Assembly: GCA_019359375.1 (NCBI GenBank)
Contig: JAHHHL010000026.1
Location: 1-64,000 of the forward strand
From: Lyngbya sp. HA4199-MV5
GTDB lineage: Bacteria; Cyanobacteriota; Cyanobacteriia; Leptolyngbyales; Leptolyngbyaceae
Reading direction: 5' to 3'
Length of the DNA: 64,000 bases
The notes below the pieces were generated by a model. That model was given only the letters and a program-made list of their open reading frames with translations. It was not told the DNA's origin and ran no database searches. Both the position numbers and the translations under genes were made by a program. Shown here piece after piece: positions 54,284-61,739 of this stretch (positions are counted from its first letter, which is position 1; every line of letters begins with the position of its first letter).

Positions 54284-54363
54284 CGGTGAAGTTGTGCGGC
54301 GGCAGGTAGCCTCGAATACCTACCGATAACCTCTGTACCGTCCGCACCAACGCAGTGTTCGAC
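54278..54363 (-). repeat. attC site 8
   Basis: Minus strand R'' GTCGAAC, spacer ACTGC, L'' GTTGGTGCGG, L' CCGCACAAC, R' GTTGAGC; extra G in L''. Belongs to the ATPase/TPR cassette. Confidence 0.82.
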
Positions 54364-54383
54364 CGCTGGCGCACAGGGCGATC

Positions 54384-56198
54384 TCACCAATCTCTTACTC
54401 GCCAACCAATTAACTGTAAAAAGTTCACCCAAACTGGAATTAGTTTTTGTAGCCTAAACTTTTTGAGATAGATTGCGATTCGTCGTTCAAGCCACTCCCT
54501 GAAACCCCGGTCTGTTTTGAAGACTAGGAAGCACTTATAAACACTTACAAGAGCTTCCCTAAAACGTCCCAATCGTAGTAGTGGGATGACTCGACCACCC
54601 CACTCAAAATGTCTTCCTCCTGATCCAAGTTCTATTGCCTTGTCAAAACAAGCAAGCGATTCTTCGTAACGTCTCAAACTTCTCAACGCACCACCAAGAC
54701 ACATCCAGGATATAGCACTAGAGCTACCTGGTTTAAGTTCAATTGCTTGTCTAAACCCCGTAACTGCTTCCTCGTATCGACCGATGCCAGAGAGTGCCAA
54801 AGCGCGATTGTGATGGGCTACACTATGATCAGGTTTTATTTCTAGCACTTTGTCATAACTAGCAATTCCATCCTCGCTACGACCCATCCTACATAAAGTG
54901 CTAGCCCGATTGAACCATGCGCGGTAATAGTCAGGTTTTATTTCTAAAGTTTTATCGTAGCTAGAAATTGCTTCTTCACATTTTCCTAAACTTTCTAATG
55001 CATCACCACGATTTACCCAAGCATAGTAAAAATCAGGCTGAATTTCTAGTGCGCGATCATAACTTTCAACTGCTTCTTTATAAGAACCTATACTGTATAG
55101 TAAAATACCCTTTCGGTTCCAAAAGTTATGATTATTAGGTTCTATCTCTAATGCTCTGTCGTAGCTTTCAATTGCTTCTTGATTGCGCTCCAAACTTCTT
55201 AACGCATGCCCTCGATTTGCCCAAATCCAAGCAATTCTGGGACAGATTTCCAAAGCTTGATCATAGCTTGTAATAGCCTCTTCATAACGTCCAAGAGCAA
55301 TTAATGCATCACCTCGTTCAGCCCATGCTTCGTAAGCATCAGGTCGGGCTTTCAAAATTTCTTCACAACTTTCAATAGCCTCTTCATAACGATCCAAGTG
55401 CATAAAAGTCAAGCCTTGACTAAGCAAAGCTGAAGTATTACTTGGTTCAATCAGAAGAGCTTGTTTATAGCTAGAGAGTGCAGACTCAAAATCATTTAAA
55501 GCAGTGAAAAGATTTCCCTGTCGCAATAATAGCTCGACTCTTTGCTCAGTATCTTGAAAAGGTTCTTCTAACCATGATTGAATTTCTAAGATTTTATGCT
55601 TACACTCTTCTGGATTTAGGTCGGTATGTTGCTGAGTATTTATTTCCTGTATTATTTGAGCCAATTCTTGCTCTATCAGTTCGGGATCAGTTGGTATTTC
55701 AAACACTCCTGAACTCCAATCGAAGAAGTCAGGCGCGCGACGAATAAAATATTTGACAGCAAACAAAGGAAGAATAAAAACAAAGCAGATATTTCCGAAG
55801 TGATCACGAAAGTTCTCTCTCTGTTGGTTAAGATGACTAAGGATACGTGGAACTGTATCAAGATTGTAGTAGTTTCCATCACCACCATAGCCAGGTTTAA
55901 TGTAACTTTCTAACGACTTTTCAATTCCCTGGATAAATAGTATGTTCAGGTCGTTCTTGTCAGAACGCTGATCAATAATGTTGTAAAGATTTTCGATTGG
56001 TTCAGTTAGAGTTAAAGTAGAGATAGCCTTTTGAGGTAAATCTCTTTTGACACTCTCTATCAACCGAGTCGCTTTAGCAGGAGAGCATTGCACAAATACA
56101 ATGCCAAAGCCTTTTTTACGCCGCAAAGCTCTAAGGAGAGTTTGATAGATCTCCTCTGGAGAGGGACTGAAGGTTGTAGCAGATTGAGCAAGGCTCAT
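54384..56198 (-). CDS. TPR-repeat protein with degenerate NTPase-like N-terminus (cassette 8)
   Basis: 604 residues. About 1-185 is a P-loop-NTPase-like region without a Walker A (FGIVFVQCSPAKATRLIES; LNILFIQGIEKSLES in the Walker B position). From about 225 to 550 there are nine or ten TPR units (for example EAITSYDQALEICPRIAWIW, EAVESYDRALEIQPDFYYAW). Start overlaps the stop of the ATPase gene by four bases. The pair likely forms one complex; TPRs would be the sensor or scaffold. Role in conflict defence is speculation. Confidence 0.8.
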   Translation of the reverse strand: MSLAQSATTFSPSPEEIYQTLLRALRRKKGFGIVFVQCSPAKATRLIESVKRDLPQKAISTLTLTEPIENLYNIIDQRSDKNDLNILFIQGIEKSLESYIKPGYGGDGNYYNLDTVPRILSHLNQQRENFRDHFGNICFVFILPLFAVKYFIRRAPDFFDWSSGVFEIPTDPELIEQELAQIIQEINTQQHTDLNPEECKHKILEIQSWLEEPFQDTEQRVELLLRQGNLFTALNDFESALSSYKQALLIEPSNTSALLSQGLTFMHLDRYEEAIESCEEILKARPDAYEAWAERGDALIALGRYEEAITSYDQALEICPRIAWIWANRGHALRSLERNQEAIESYDRALEIEPNNHNFWNRKGILLYSIGSYKEAVESYDRALEIQPDFYYAWVNRGDALESLGKCEEAISSYDKTLEIKPDYYRAWFNRASTLCRMGRSEDGIASYDKVLEIKPDHSVAHHNRALALSGIGRYEEAVTGFRQAIELKPGSSSAISWMCLGGALRSLRRYEESLACFDKAIELGSGGRHFEWGGRVIPLLRLGRFREALVSVYKCFLVFKTDRGFREWLERRIAIYLKKFRLQKLIPVWVNFLQLIGWRVRDW

Positions 56199-57544
56199 AA
56201 GCTCTTTACCTTTTCCAATGTTTCCTGGAACTTCTGAATTCCTTCTATTAGAGGATGAACGTTACACCAGATTTGAAGGGCTTCACTATCATCATAATAC
56301 CGATACTCCAGTAGGCAGCGATTTAAGAGAAGGCGCAGATGCTCTTCATTATTGTCTGATTGCTTTGATTGACAAACCCTTGCCAAAATCTCCCACTGGT
56401 GATCTTGGATACTCCGACGATAAGTTTCTCTCGCTTCCTCAATTGCTCGCCTAGCTGCCTGTCCCTTAATTGGCAGTTCATCTGTCCATTCAATCGATTT
56501 CTGGATCAGTTGCATAAGATTGCGAACGTGTCCGCCGCTCATTAGACACAATTGGCTCAGAGTATCAGCATGATCAAACACAGGGGGGATATCTAAACCC
56601 TCAACTTTACCGTCAAGAGTCTGAACAAGCCGAGAATCCACCAACTCAATACGGCGACAAACCAGTTCTCGAAGTTTCGCTAACCCATCTGTATTTATGC
56701 TGCCATCTGAATTGCGTACCATAATCATTGGCAATACATCTGGTTTATCATAGTTATCTTCCAGCCGTGTTGCCCTTTCGGAGTACACCATTGCAATAGG
56801 CACTGTATAAATAACGTGGCACTCTAAACCACGCAGGATTTCACTGCGATTCAAGTAAATCTCATCATAATTGCTAGGTTCCCCTTCTTGCTTGGTTTCC
56901 ACGATACGGTCAAGATTATCAGCAATCATGACTAATCCACGACAATCTGCTGCGAGAGATTTTTGCGCCTCTTTAATAAAGTCATTAAGAGCATCTACCA
57001 AGGATGGAGTGTTAGCATTAATTTTCTGTCGCATTTCTCGTCTTTTATCGGGAGTTGCCCGGAGATTTGCAGTTATTTTTGCAAATTGAGAAATTTGACC
57101 TTCTAGACTTAATCCTTCAAAAGAAACCTCTGTAAGTGCCAAATCCTGTAATGATTCCCAACGTTCTTTCATCCAAGTTAGTAGGGGATTGTGGTTCTTT
57201 AGTTTGACAGCTTCGACCAAGTGACGTGTACAGGCAAATAAGATGTCAGCATACTCAGCATCTTGGGGTTCAATATCCTCATTGTCGGCTGCAAAATAAA
57301 CTACGAAATATTTTTGAGATTCCAGGTATTCGCGCAATCGAAGTAGTTCAGTGGTTTTACCTACACCTCTATGTCCTGTATAGAGTTGACAGGTAGGCTG
57401 TTTGGAGCGCGTAATCTTTCGTCCCAGTTCCCTTACTACTTCCCAGCCACCACGTACCTGCTGACAATCAACGTATGCCTCTTTGGAAGGTGGTTGAAAA
57501 GGTTCAAACGAGCTGTAGATCTCGGTTAATAAATCTAGATCCAT
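56195..57544 (-). CDS. AAA/STAND-type ATPase (cassette 8)
   Basis: 449 residues from MDLDLLTEIYSSFEPF with GAGG upstream. Walker A YTGHRGVGKTTELLRL (57-64 core), Walker B RGLVMIADNLDRIVE, and CHVIYTVPIAMVYSERA as the sensor-1-like strand. A C-terminal helical region (GGHVRNLMQLIQKSIEW) is typical of ORC/STAND winged-helix connections. Cytoplasmic ATP-dependent switch; coupled with the TPR protein downstream. Moderately AT-rich. Confidence 0.82.
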   Translation of the reverse strand: MDLDLLTEIYSSFEPFQPPSKEAYVDCQQVRGGWEVVRELGRKITRSKQPTCQLYTGHRGVGKTTELLRLREYLESQKYFVVYFAADNEDIEPQDAEYADILFACTRHLVEAVKLKNHNPLLTWMKERWESLQDLALTEVSFEGLSLEGQISQFAKITANLRATPDKRREMRQKINANTPSLVDALNDFIKEAQKSLAADCRGLVMIADNLDRIVETKQEGEPSNYDEIYLNRSEILRGLECHVIYTVPIAMVYSERATRLEDNYDKPDVLPMIMVRNSDGSINTDGLAKLRELVCRRIELVDSRLVQTLDGKVEGLDIPPVFDHADTLSQLCLMSGGHVRNLMQLIQKSIEWTDELPIKGQAARRAIEEARETYRRSIQDHQWEILARVCQSKQSDNNEEHLRLLLNRCLLEYRYYDDSEALQIWCNVHPLIEGIQKFQETLEKVKSL

Positions 57545-57662
57545 GCAATACCTCAAATTCTTGTCACAATAGCTTTTAAGGATTGTCTCATGGCAAGGCT
57601 TGAAAGAGTTGGACTCAGATAGATAACCTTTGTGGGCTTCGTCTCACAGATAACATGAAGCG

Positions 57663-57746
57663 GGCGAACGACGCAAATCACCGGTGGCAGTGGTCTTCGC
57701 GCTGCAAACCAACTTTGAAATATCCGGTGCATTTGAATTGTTAGCT
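57663..57746 (-). repeat. attC site 7
   Basis: Minus strand R'' AGCTAAC, spacer AATTC, L'' AAATGCACCGG, L' CCGGTGATTT, R' GTTCGCC; extra G in L''. Confidence 0.83.
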
Positions 57747-58071
57747 TTGCTGCCCACAGTTACTCCTCACCAGATTCAAACTCTCACAGCCCCATCACAG
57801 TCAACTTCCTGGGTGTGTTCGTACCCATCTTCAATCTCTCGCTGCCCACCGATCGCCCGGGCGCTCTGACTCTCACAAATACCACCGAAACCACGTCTGA
57901 TAGTCAATTTCCTGGGCGTTCCTGTACTCATCACTTGGCTCTCAGTAGGGCGACAGACTGCTGGGCGCTGGCGGCGTGGCAAAGACTCAAAACAAAACAA
58001 AATAACCTCACGGGCGACCTCAACGTAGCACTAGACTTTGACTACGGCTCTCCACCGTTGGGAAAACTGCA
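57747..58071. other. body of cassette 7, no convincing gene
   Basis: About 325 bp between attC 7 and attC 6. The longest frame (plus strand, 57815-58156) runs into attC 6 and has no ribosome site. An internal near-repeat is visible: GTCAACTTCCTGGGTGTGTT near 57797 and GTCAATTTCCTGGGCGTTCC near 57902, about 105 bp apart. Confidence 0.5.
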
Positions 58072-58158
58072 AGCTAACGAATCAAATCAGCGGCGACAGA
58101 TAACCTTTAACTCAGTACCAGTAGCTCGAAATCGTCCGCTGCATTTGAGTTGTTAGTC
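58072..58158 (-). repeat. attC site 6
   Basis: Minus strand R'' GACTAAC, spacer AACTC, L'' AAATGCAGCGG, L' CCGCTGATTT, R' GTTAGCT; extra G in L''. Confidence 0.87.
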
Positions 58159-58833
58159 TGCTTCGGCACCAATATGCAAAGTTTTCAACAGTTGCTCTGC
58201 GACATCAATTAGCTGATATACAGATTCTTGCGTAATTTGGGTTGCTTTGAAGCCATGAGCAATTGCATTACGTAATGAAAGCGCATCCATAAGTAACTGG
58301 TACTCAGGACGTGAAATCACACCCTCAGTCACTAATTGTTTTACTAAATAGAGTGGATCAAGTCTTTGCAAACTCATTCCCTCATGCTCTGCAACAAGCC
58401 TTAAAGTTGCCTCGACAAGAGACCAGGAATAGAGGATAGCTGACTCTGGATGTTGTGTTGCAAGTTGCCTCGCTACTTGCAGTCTTGTTTCTATTTCAGG
58501 TTGTTGAAGAGAGCTTTCAGCTTTTGGAGAATATACAGCATCCTCTGGATTAGTCATCACTAACTCAAATCGCCAACCAGGATGCTGCTCCACAGATTGG
58601 GCTAGATTCTGCAAATATTGCCTAGAGGAGGAATTAAGCGAGCGACGTGACTTCACTTCAATGATCACAGCTTCATCCTCCCGCCGCACAATCATGTCAG
58701 GGCGATAATTCCTAAGAAAATCAGGTAGGTCTTCAGGGTTTGGATGAAAAGAAATCTCGTATCCCTTGTCACGATATTCTTCCGCTAGTTGCAGTAATCG
58801 CTCTCTTTCTAGGTTTGCAGTTGGGGTTGCCAT
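58153..58833 (-). CDS. PD-(D/E)XK nuclease plus HEPN-like protein (cassette 6)
   Basis: 226 residues. The N-terminal nuclease fold has RPDMIVRREDEAVIIEVKSR (Asp46, Glu59, Lys61). The C-terminal helical part contains LSLRNAIAHGF, an RNxxxH motif (Arg188-His193) as in HEPN RNase domains. A protein joining a DNA-nuclease-like and an RNase-like domain suggests a toxin or defence effector, an inference from motifs only. The stop lies at the edge of attC 6; the ATG touches the stop of the RusA-like gene. Confidence 0.72.
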   Translation of the reverse strand: MATPTANLERERLLQLAEEYRDKGYEISFHPNPEDLPDFLRNYRPDMIVRREDEAVIIEVKSRRSLNSSSRQYLQNLAQSVEQHPGWRFELVMTNPEDAVYSPKAESSLQQPEIETRLQVARQLATQHPESAILYSWSLVEATLRLVAEHEGMSLQRLDPLYLVKQLVTEGVISRPEYQLLMDALSLRNAIAHGFKATQITQESVYQLIDVAEQLLKTLHIGAEAD

Positions 58834-59237
58834 CAGATAAGTACCTCTTGGTCAGGAGCCTCAATTACGACAATATGCAAGAATTCGTTTCCACGAGAAA
58901 ATCCTTCCGCTAGGGTCGAGGTCATATTTTCTACTTTAAAGTTACCTGACAAATTTCGCTTCCTGACAAGAACGTCAGTGACTTGATCATCGTCAATGTA
59001 GGCTAATCCAATTATGGCATCCTGAATTGGCTTGACAATATTGTCCACATCTATAGCAACAGAATCATAGAAATAGGTTATTTGCAGCATGATTAGACCA
59101 GTAGCTGCTTTTTGCCCTGATGACCAATATTTCTCTGCCTCTTGCCGTACCACTATTTTCCAAGCTCTAAGACGTTCACGCCTACGAGTCTGTTGTGATA
59201 CGGGTGGTCCATCCACTATGAACTCAAATCGCGCCAA
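58833..59237 (-). CDS. RusA-family Holliday-junction resolvase-like protein (cassette 6)
   Basis: 134 residues, typical length. The core AIDVDNIVKPIQDAIIGLAY-IDDDQV supplies the acidic residues (Asp63, Asp65, Asp73, Asp82-84) and Lys69 characteristic of RusA. N-terminal FIVDGPPVSQQTRRR also fits. RusA proteins cleave four-way junctions as dimers, usually in phages. A resolvase encoded within an integron cassette is striking because attC sites recombine as folded single-strand structures. Confidence 0.85.
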   Translation of the reverse strand: MARFEFIVDGPPVSQQTRRRERLRAWKIVVRQEAEKYWSSGQKAATGLIMLQITYFYDSVAIDVDNIVKPIQDAIIGLAYIDDDQVTDVLVRKRNLSGNFKVENMTSTLAEGFSRGNEFLHIVVIEAPDQEVLI

Positions 59238-59313
59238 CGTGCTTTCAACTAGAAGATATGAATTATTTTATACGCATATGAGCAGTACAACTACCTTTCC
59301 GAAAGGTTGGGCA

Positions 59314-59399
59314 GACTAACAACGAAGTTGAGCCGCGAACGCCGCTTAGATCGCGTCGTCGGGCTAACGGTGTTCGTCGGCTCCAACGTAGAGTTGGGG
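59314..59399 (-). repeat. attC site 5 (135-bp cassette)
   Basis: R'' CCCCAAC, L'' GTTGGAGCC, L' GGCTCAAC, R' GTTAGTC on the minus strand. Confidence 0.87.
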
Positions 59400-59454
59400 T
59401 GCCGGTTACTCTGTAGTGTTCCCAAGCGCTAACAGTTAATACAAGGCAGCTCAA
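59320..59454 (-). repeat. geneless 135-bp cassette, copy B
   Basis: First of a tandem pair; identical to copies A, C, D and E by eye. Confidence 0.87.
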
Positions 59455-59534
59455 CAACGAAGTTGAGCCGCGAACGCCGCTTAGATCGCGTCGTCGGGCT
59501 AACGGTGTTCGTCGGCTCCAACGTAGAGTTGGGG
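59449..59534 (-). repeat. attC site 4 (135-bp cassette)
   Basis: Same interior as attC 5; R' is GTTGAGC. Confidence 0.87.
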
Positions 59535-59589
59535 TGCCGGTTACTCTGTAGTGTTCCCAAGCGCTAACAGTTAATACAAGGCAGCTCAA
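59455..59589 (-). repeat. geneless 135-bp cassette, copy C
   Basis: Second of the tandem pair at 59.3-59.6 kb, period exactly 135 bp. Confidence 0.87.
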
Positions 59590-59671
59590 CGTTCCGCTTC
59601 ACCCGCCGCAGACGAATTATCGTTCCTAACAGACAACCTCTCGACGGTCGGGTGCAAGCGGGTTGTTATGC
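59584..59671 (-). repeat. attC site 3
   Basis: Minus strand R'' GCATAAC, L'' CCGCTTGCACCCG, L' CGGGTGAAGCGG, R' GTTGAGC; extra G in L''. Confidence 0.87.
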
Positions 59672-59789
59672 CGCTGCGACCACCAACACTAATAGACTTT
59701 TGGTAAAGTATGTTTTTGGAAGGATTTGGATCAGGGGTTTCACATTGTCATACATCATCGTAGTTATTCGCAATGAACGAGGAGCGAGT

Positions 59790-60071
59790 ATGTCCTCAGT
59801 AGATGGGGAACTGATAGTCGTGCTACTTGCATCGGAAGGTCAAGTTGTTGACCAGCAGCCAGTGCGACTAACAGTTGCTGATGTCATTTTTTCAAATCTA
59901 CCCGCAGGTCGTTACACTGTAATCGCACGTCACCCTTCACTAAATCCTACAGAAGCGCGACAGGATATTGTATTGTCAGACAACGTGATGCTTGGCGTAA
60001 AATACTTCTATGCGGAAATCGGCAGGCAACTGCTTAGAACGGAGATACTAGAGAGGCGATTAGATGTCTGA
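59790..60071 (+). CDS. small beta-sandwich-like protein (cassette 3, opposite strand)
   Basis: 93 residues from MSSVDGELIVVLLAS with GAGGAG 6 nt upstream. Pattern VRLTVADVIFSNLPAGRYTVIARHP resembles carboxypeptidase-regulatory or prealbumin-like beta-sandwich repeats. No family is assigned. It overlaps the next gene by 8 bp, and both run against the cassette orientation, so the pair has its own promoter. Confidence 0.6.
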   Translation: MSSVDGELIVVLLASEGQVVDQQPVRLTVADVIFSNLPAGRYTVIARHPSLNPTEARQDIVLSDNVMLGVKYFYAEIGRQLLRTEILERRLDV

Positions 60072-60273
60072 GACAAGGCGCTATGCTGTAAATCCTGAAT
60101 CGATCGAAGCTTATCGAATCCGGGTTCTGTTCCACTGTGAGGAGCTACAACGGGAAATCAATCCCTCCATGCGGGCGACGATCGCGCTTTATTTGGCAGA
60201 AGCTGCAACTACCCTTGCTCGTTTGGAAGCGGAAGAAGCACAAAAAGCCGAATCAACAGCTTATCTTGCCTGA
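60064..60273 (+). CDS. 69-residue helical protein (cassette 3, opposite strand)
   Basis: MSETRRYAVNPESIEAYRIR and TIALYLAEAATTLARLEAEE: short, charged, mainly helical. No family is recognised. Start overlaps the preceding gene, suggesting a coupled pair such as a small two-component toxin-antitoxin-like or binding module; no direct evidence for either. Its end overlaps the end of the convergent 60261 gene by 13 bp. Confidence 0.6.
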   Translation: MSETRRYAVNPESIEAYRIRVLFHCEELQREINPSMRATIALYLAEAATTLARLEAEEAQKAESTAYLA

Positions 60274-61121
60274 ACCCATCCGTTTGCAGAGCATACTGCT
60301 ATCCTAGTGTTTCTAGGCTTAGGTAACGTAGATAAACACCAGTAAGTTTCTCCAGCTAGAACTACTCCCTCTCTGATGTACTTCAACTCAGAGACAGGTT
60401 TCCAGGGGCTATCTCCACCTTCGTCGTAATATTGGTACTGCTCCCCTTGGACTCGTAACCCCATGCCTGTTGCACCTACCCAATAAACACCTTCAGCAAT
60501 TCTGCTTGATGATGAAGTAACTGATATCCTTGAAGCAATGGCATTGAAAGCATTTTCAATTGATTTATTTACGGATTCTCCACTTGCTTGGCGAGTAGCT
60601 AACTGCAAAGCAATCTCTTGGCGATATTGTTCAATGTCTAACGCAGGAAACCTCCTTCGCAATTGATTAGCAACAATATTTGCTTCTCTTTGTGCAGCAG
60701 AAAAACTGTCATCAGCCATTTTACTTGTCAATACTCCTATTTTTCCTGAACCCGAAACGGCATTATAATAAAGTTTAGCTCGGCTATCACATTCCTTGAT
60801 TAGTTCATCAAAGAAAAACTCTTGTTGACGGCAAATAGTTTGAAGGTCACTAAAAAAAATATTGTCACAATGAGCTTTGTGAGCACCGATAGTCCAATAG
60901 CAGATATCATGTCCGCGACATACACTAGAAAAATCGACAATATATTTTTTACTAAGGTTTCCAACACTTATTTTGTCTGGTGACTTTGTACACCAGTTGG
61001 GCGATGATGCAAGTGCAACATTAGGAGTAGACATCTCAGGAAATACACTCAATGGCAATCCAATCAGGATGCCTAAGATTGTTTTTTTATAGAACTTTGA
61101 CCTGTTCAACTTCATATAAAT
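60261..61121 (-). CDS. secreted phospholipase A2-like protein (cassette 3)
   Basis: 286 residues from MKLNRSKFYKKTILG with GGAG upstream. Signal peptide about 1-37. Phospholipase A2 signature FSSVCRGHDICYW (Cys66, His69, Asp70, Cys72) with downstream HCDNIFFSDLQTIC (Cys83, Asp84), as in prokaryotic and group-XII-like enzymes. A second domain (about 180-286) has a lipocalin-like/Trp-rich look (GVYWVGATGMGLRV, SPWKPVSELKYIREG). Expected to act outside the cytoplasm on phospholipids. Confidence 0.78.
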   Translation of the reverse strand: MYMKLNRSKFYKKTILGILIGLPLSVFPEMSTPNVALASSPNWCTKSPDKISVGNLSKKYIVDFSSVCRGHDICYWTIGAHKAHCDNIFFSDLQTICRQQEFFFDELIKECDSRAKLYYNAVSGSGKIGVLTSKMADDSFSAAQREANIVANQLRRRFPALDIEQYRQEIALQLATRQASGESVNKSIENAFNAIASRISVTSSSSRIAEGVYWVGATGMGLRVQGEQYQYYDEGGDSPWKPVSELKYIREGVVLAGETYWCLSTLPKPRNTRIAVCSANGWVQAR

Positions 61122-61251
61122 GACATCTCCAAATAAAACTGGATTAATACACAAACAAGTTCAAATCATTAGCTCAACTAGATATTTTACAAGCTCTTAA
61201 TCTTGAATGATGACAAGTCACCTCCATGAATAGCCCCACCGACAATTTGCG

Positions 61252-61337
61252 GCATAACAACGAAGTTGAGCCGCGAACGCCGCTTAGATCGCGTCGTCGG
61301 GCTAACGGTGTTCGTCGGCTCCAACGTAGAGTTGGGG
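61252..61337 (-). repeat. attC site 2 (135-bp cassette)
   Basis: R'' CCCCAAC, L'' GTTGGAGCC, L' GGCTCAAC, R' GTTATGC on the minus strand. Confidence 0.87.
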
Positions 61338-61392
61338 TGCCGGTTACTCTGTAGTGTTCCCAAGCGCTAACAGTTAATACAAGGCAGCTCAA
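61258..61392 (-). repeat. geneless 135-bp cassette, copy D
   Basis: Second cassette from attI; identical by eye to the other four. Confidence 0.87.
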
Positions 61393-61472
61393 CAACGAAG
61401 TTGAGCCGCGAACGCCGCTTAGATCGCGTCGTCGGGCTAACGGTGTTCGTCGGCTCCAACGTAGAGTTGGGG
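61387..61472 (-). repeat. attC site 1 (135-bp cassette)
   Basis: Same interior as attC 2; R' is GTTGAGC. First attC of the array. Confidence 0.87.
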
Positions 61473-61527
61473 TGCCGGTTACTCTGTAGTGTTCCCAAGC
61501 GCTAACAGTTAATACAAGGCAGCTCAA
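61393..61527 (-). repeat. geneless 135-bp cassette, copy E (first cassette)
   Basis: Abuts the attI-like region at the GTTGAGC core (61522-61528), so by the insertion rule it is the most recently acquired or moved cassette. Confidence 0.85.
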
Positions 61528-61739
61528 CTATTAGTAGACGGAATCTTTCCGCCTAAGATCCCGTATGGGGTGATTAGACGGAATGATTCGGCATAACACC
61601 CCAAATTTCCAATTTCGCAAGAATCTTTCCGCATAATAGCCCGCTGTGGGATCTTAGACGGAAAATTTCCGCATATCTTCCGATTTCTTACGAAAGAAGC
61701 AGATGTATTATTGGATACACAGTACATCTACTTATCGCT
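61522..61739. promoter_or_regulatory. attI-like region with four palindromic repeats
   Basis: Core GTTGAGC (minus strand, 61522-61528), then four copies of TAGACGGAANNNTTCCGCATAA-like palindromes at 61535-61552, 61575-61596, 61617-61636 (left arm decayed) and 61655-61674. A 14-bp inverted repeat with one mismatch spans 61549-61562 and 61648-61661. Closer to intI, AGATGTA/TACATCT (61701-61729) forms another inverted repeat. Integrase binding, intI control or both are plausible. Confidence 0.7.

Noticed and set aside
57815-58156. A 113-codon plus-strand frame in cassette 7
   Set aside because: No ribosome site, runs through the attC stem, and composition is not protein-like; the near-duplicate segments in it are in different frames.
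59263-59589. A 108-codon minus-strand frame of two identical 45-residue repeats (and a similar one at 61174-61527)
   Set aside because: It is produced by reading through tandem 135-bp attC cassettes; it starts at TTG without a ribosome site and its text is the attC stem in translation. Treated as non-coding.
59314-61527. Tandem repeats that could suggest a CRISPR array
   Set aside because: Unit length 135 bp, no variable spacers, no cas genes, and each unit fits an attC structure.
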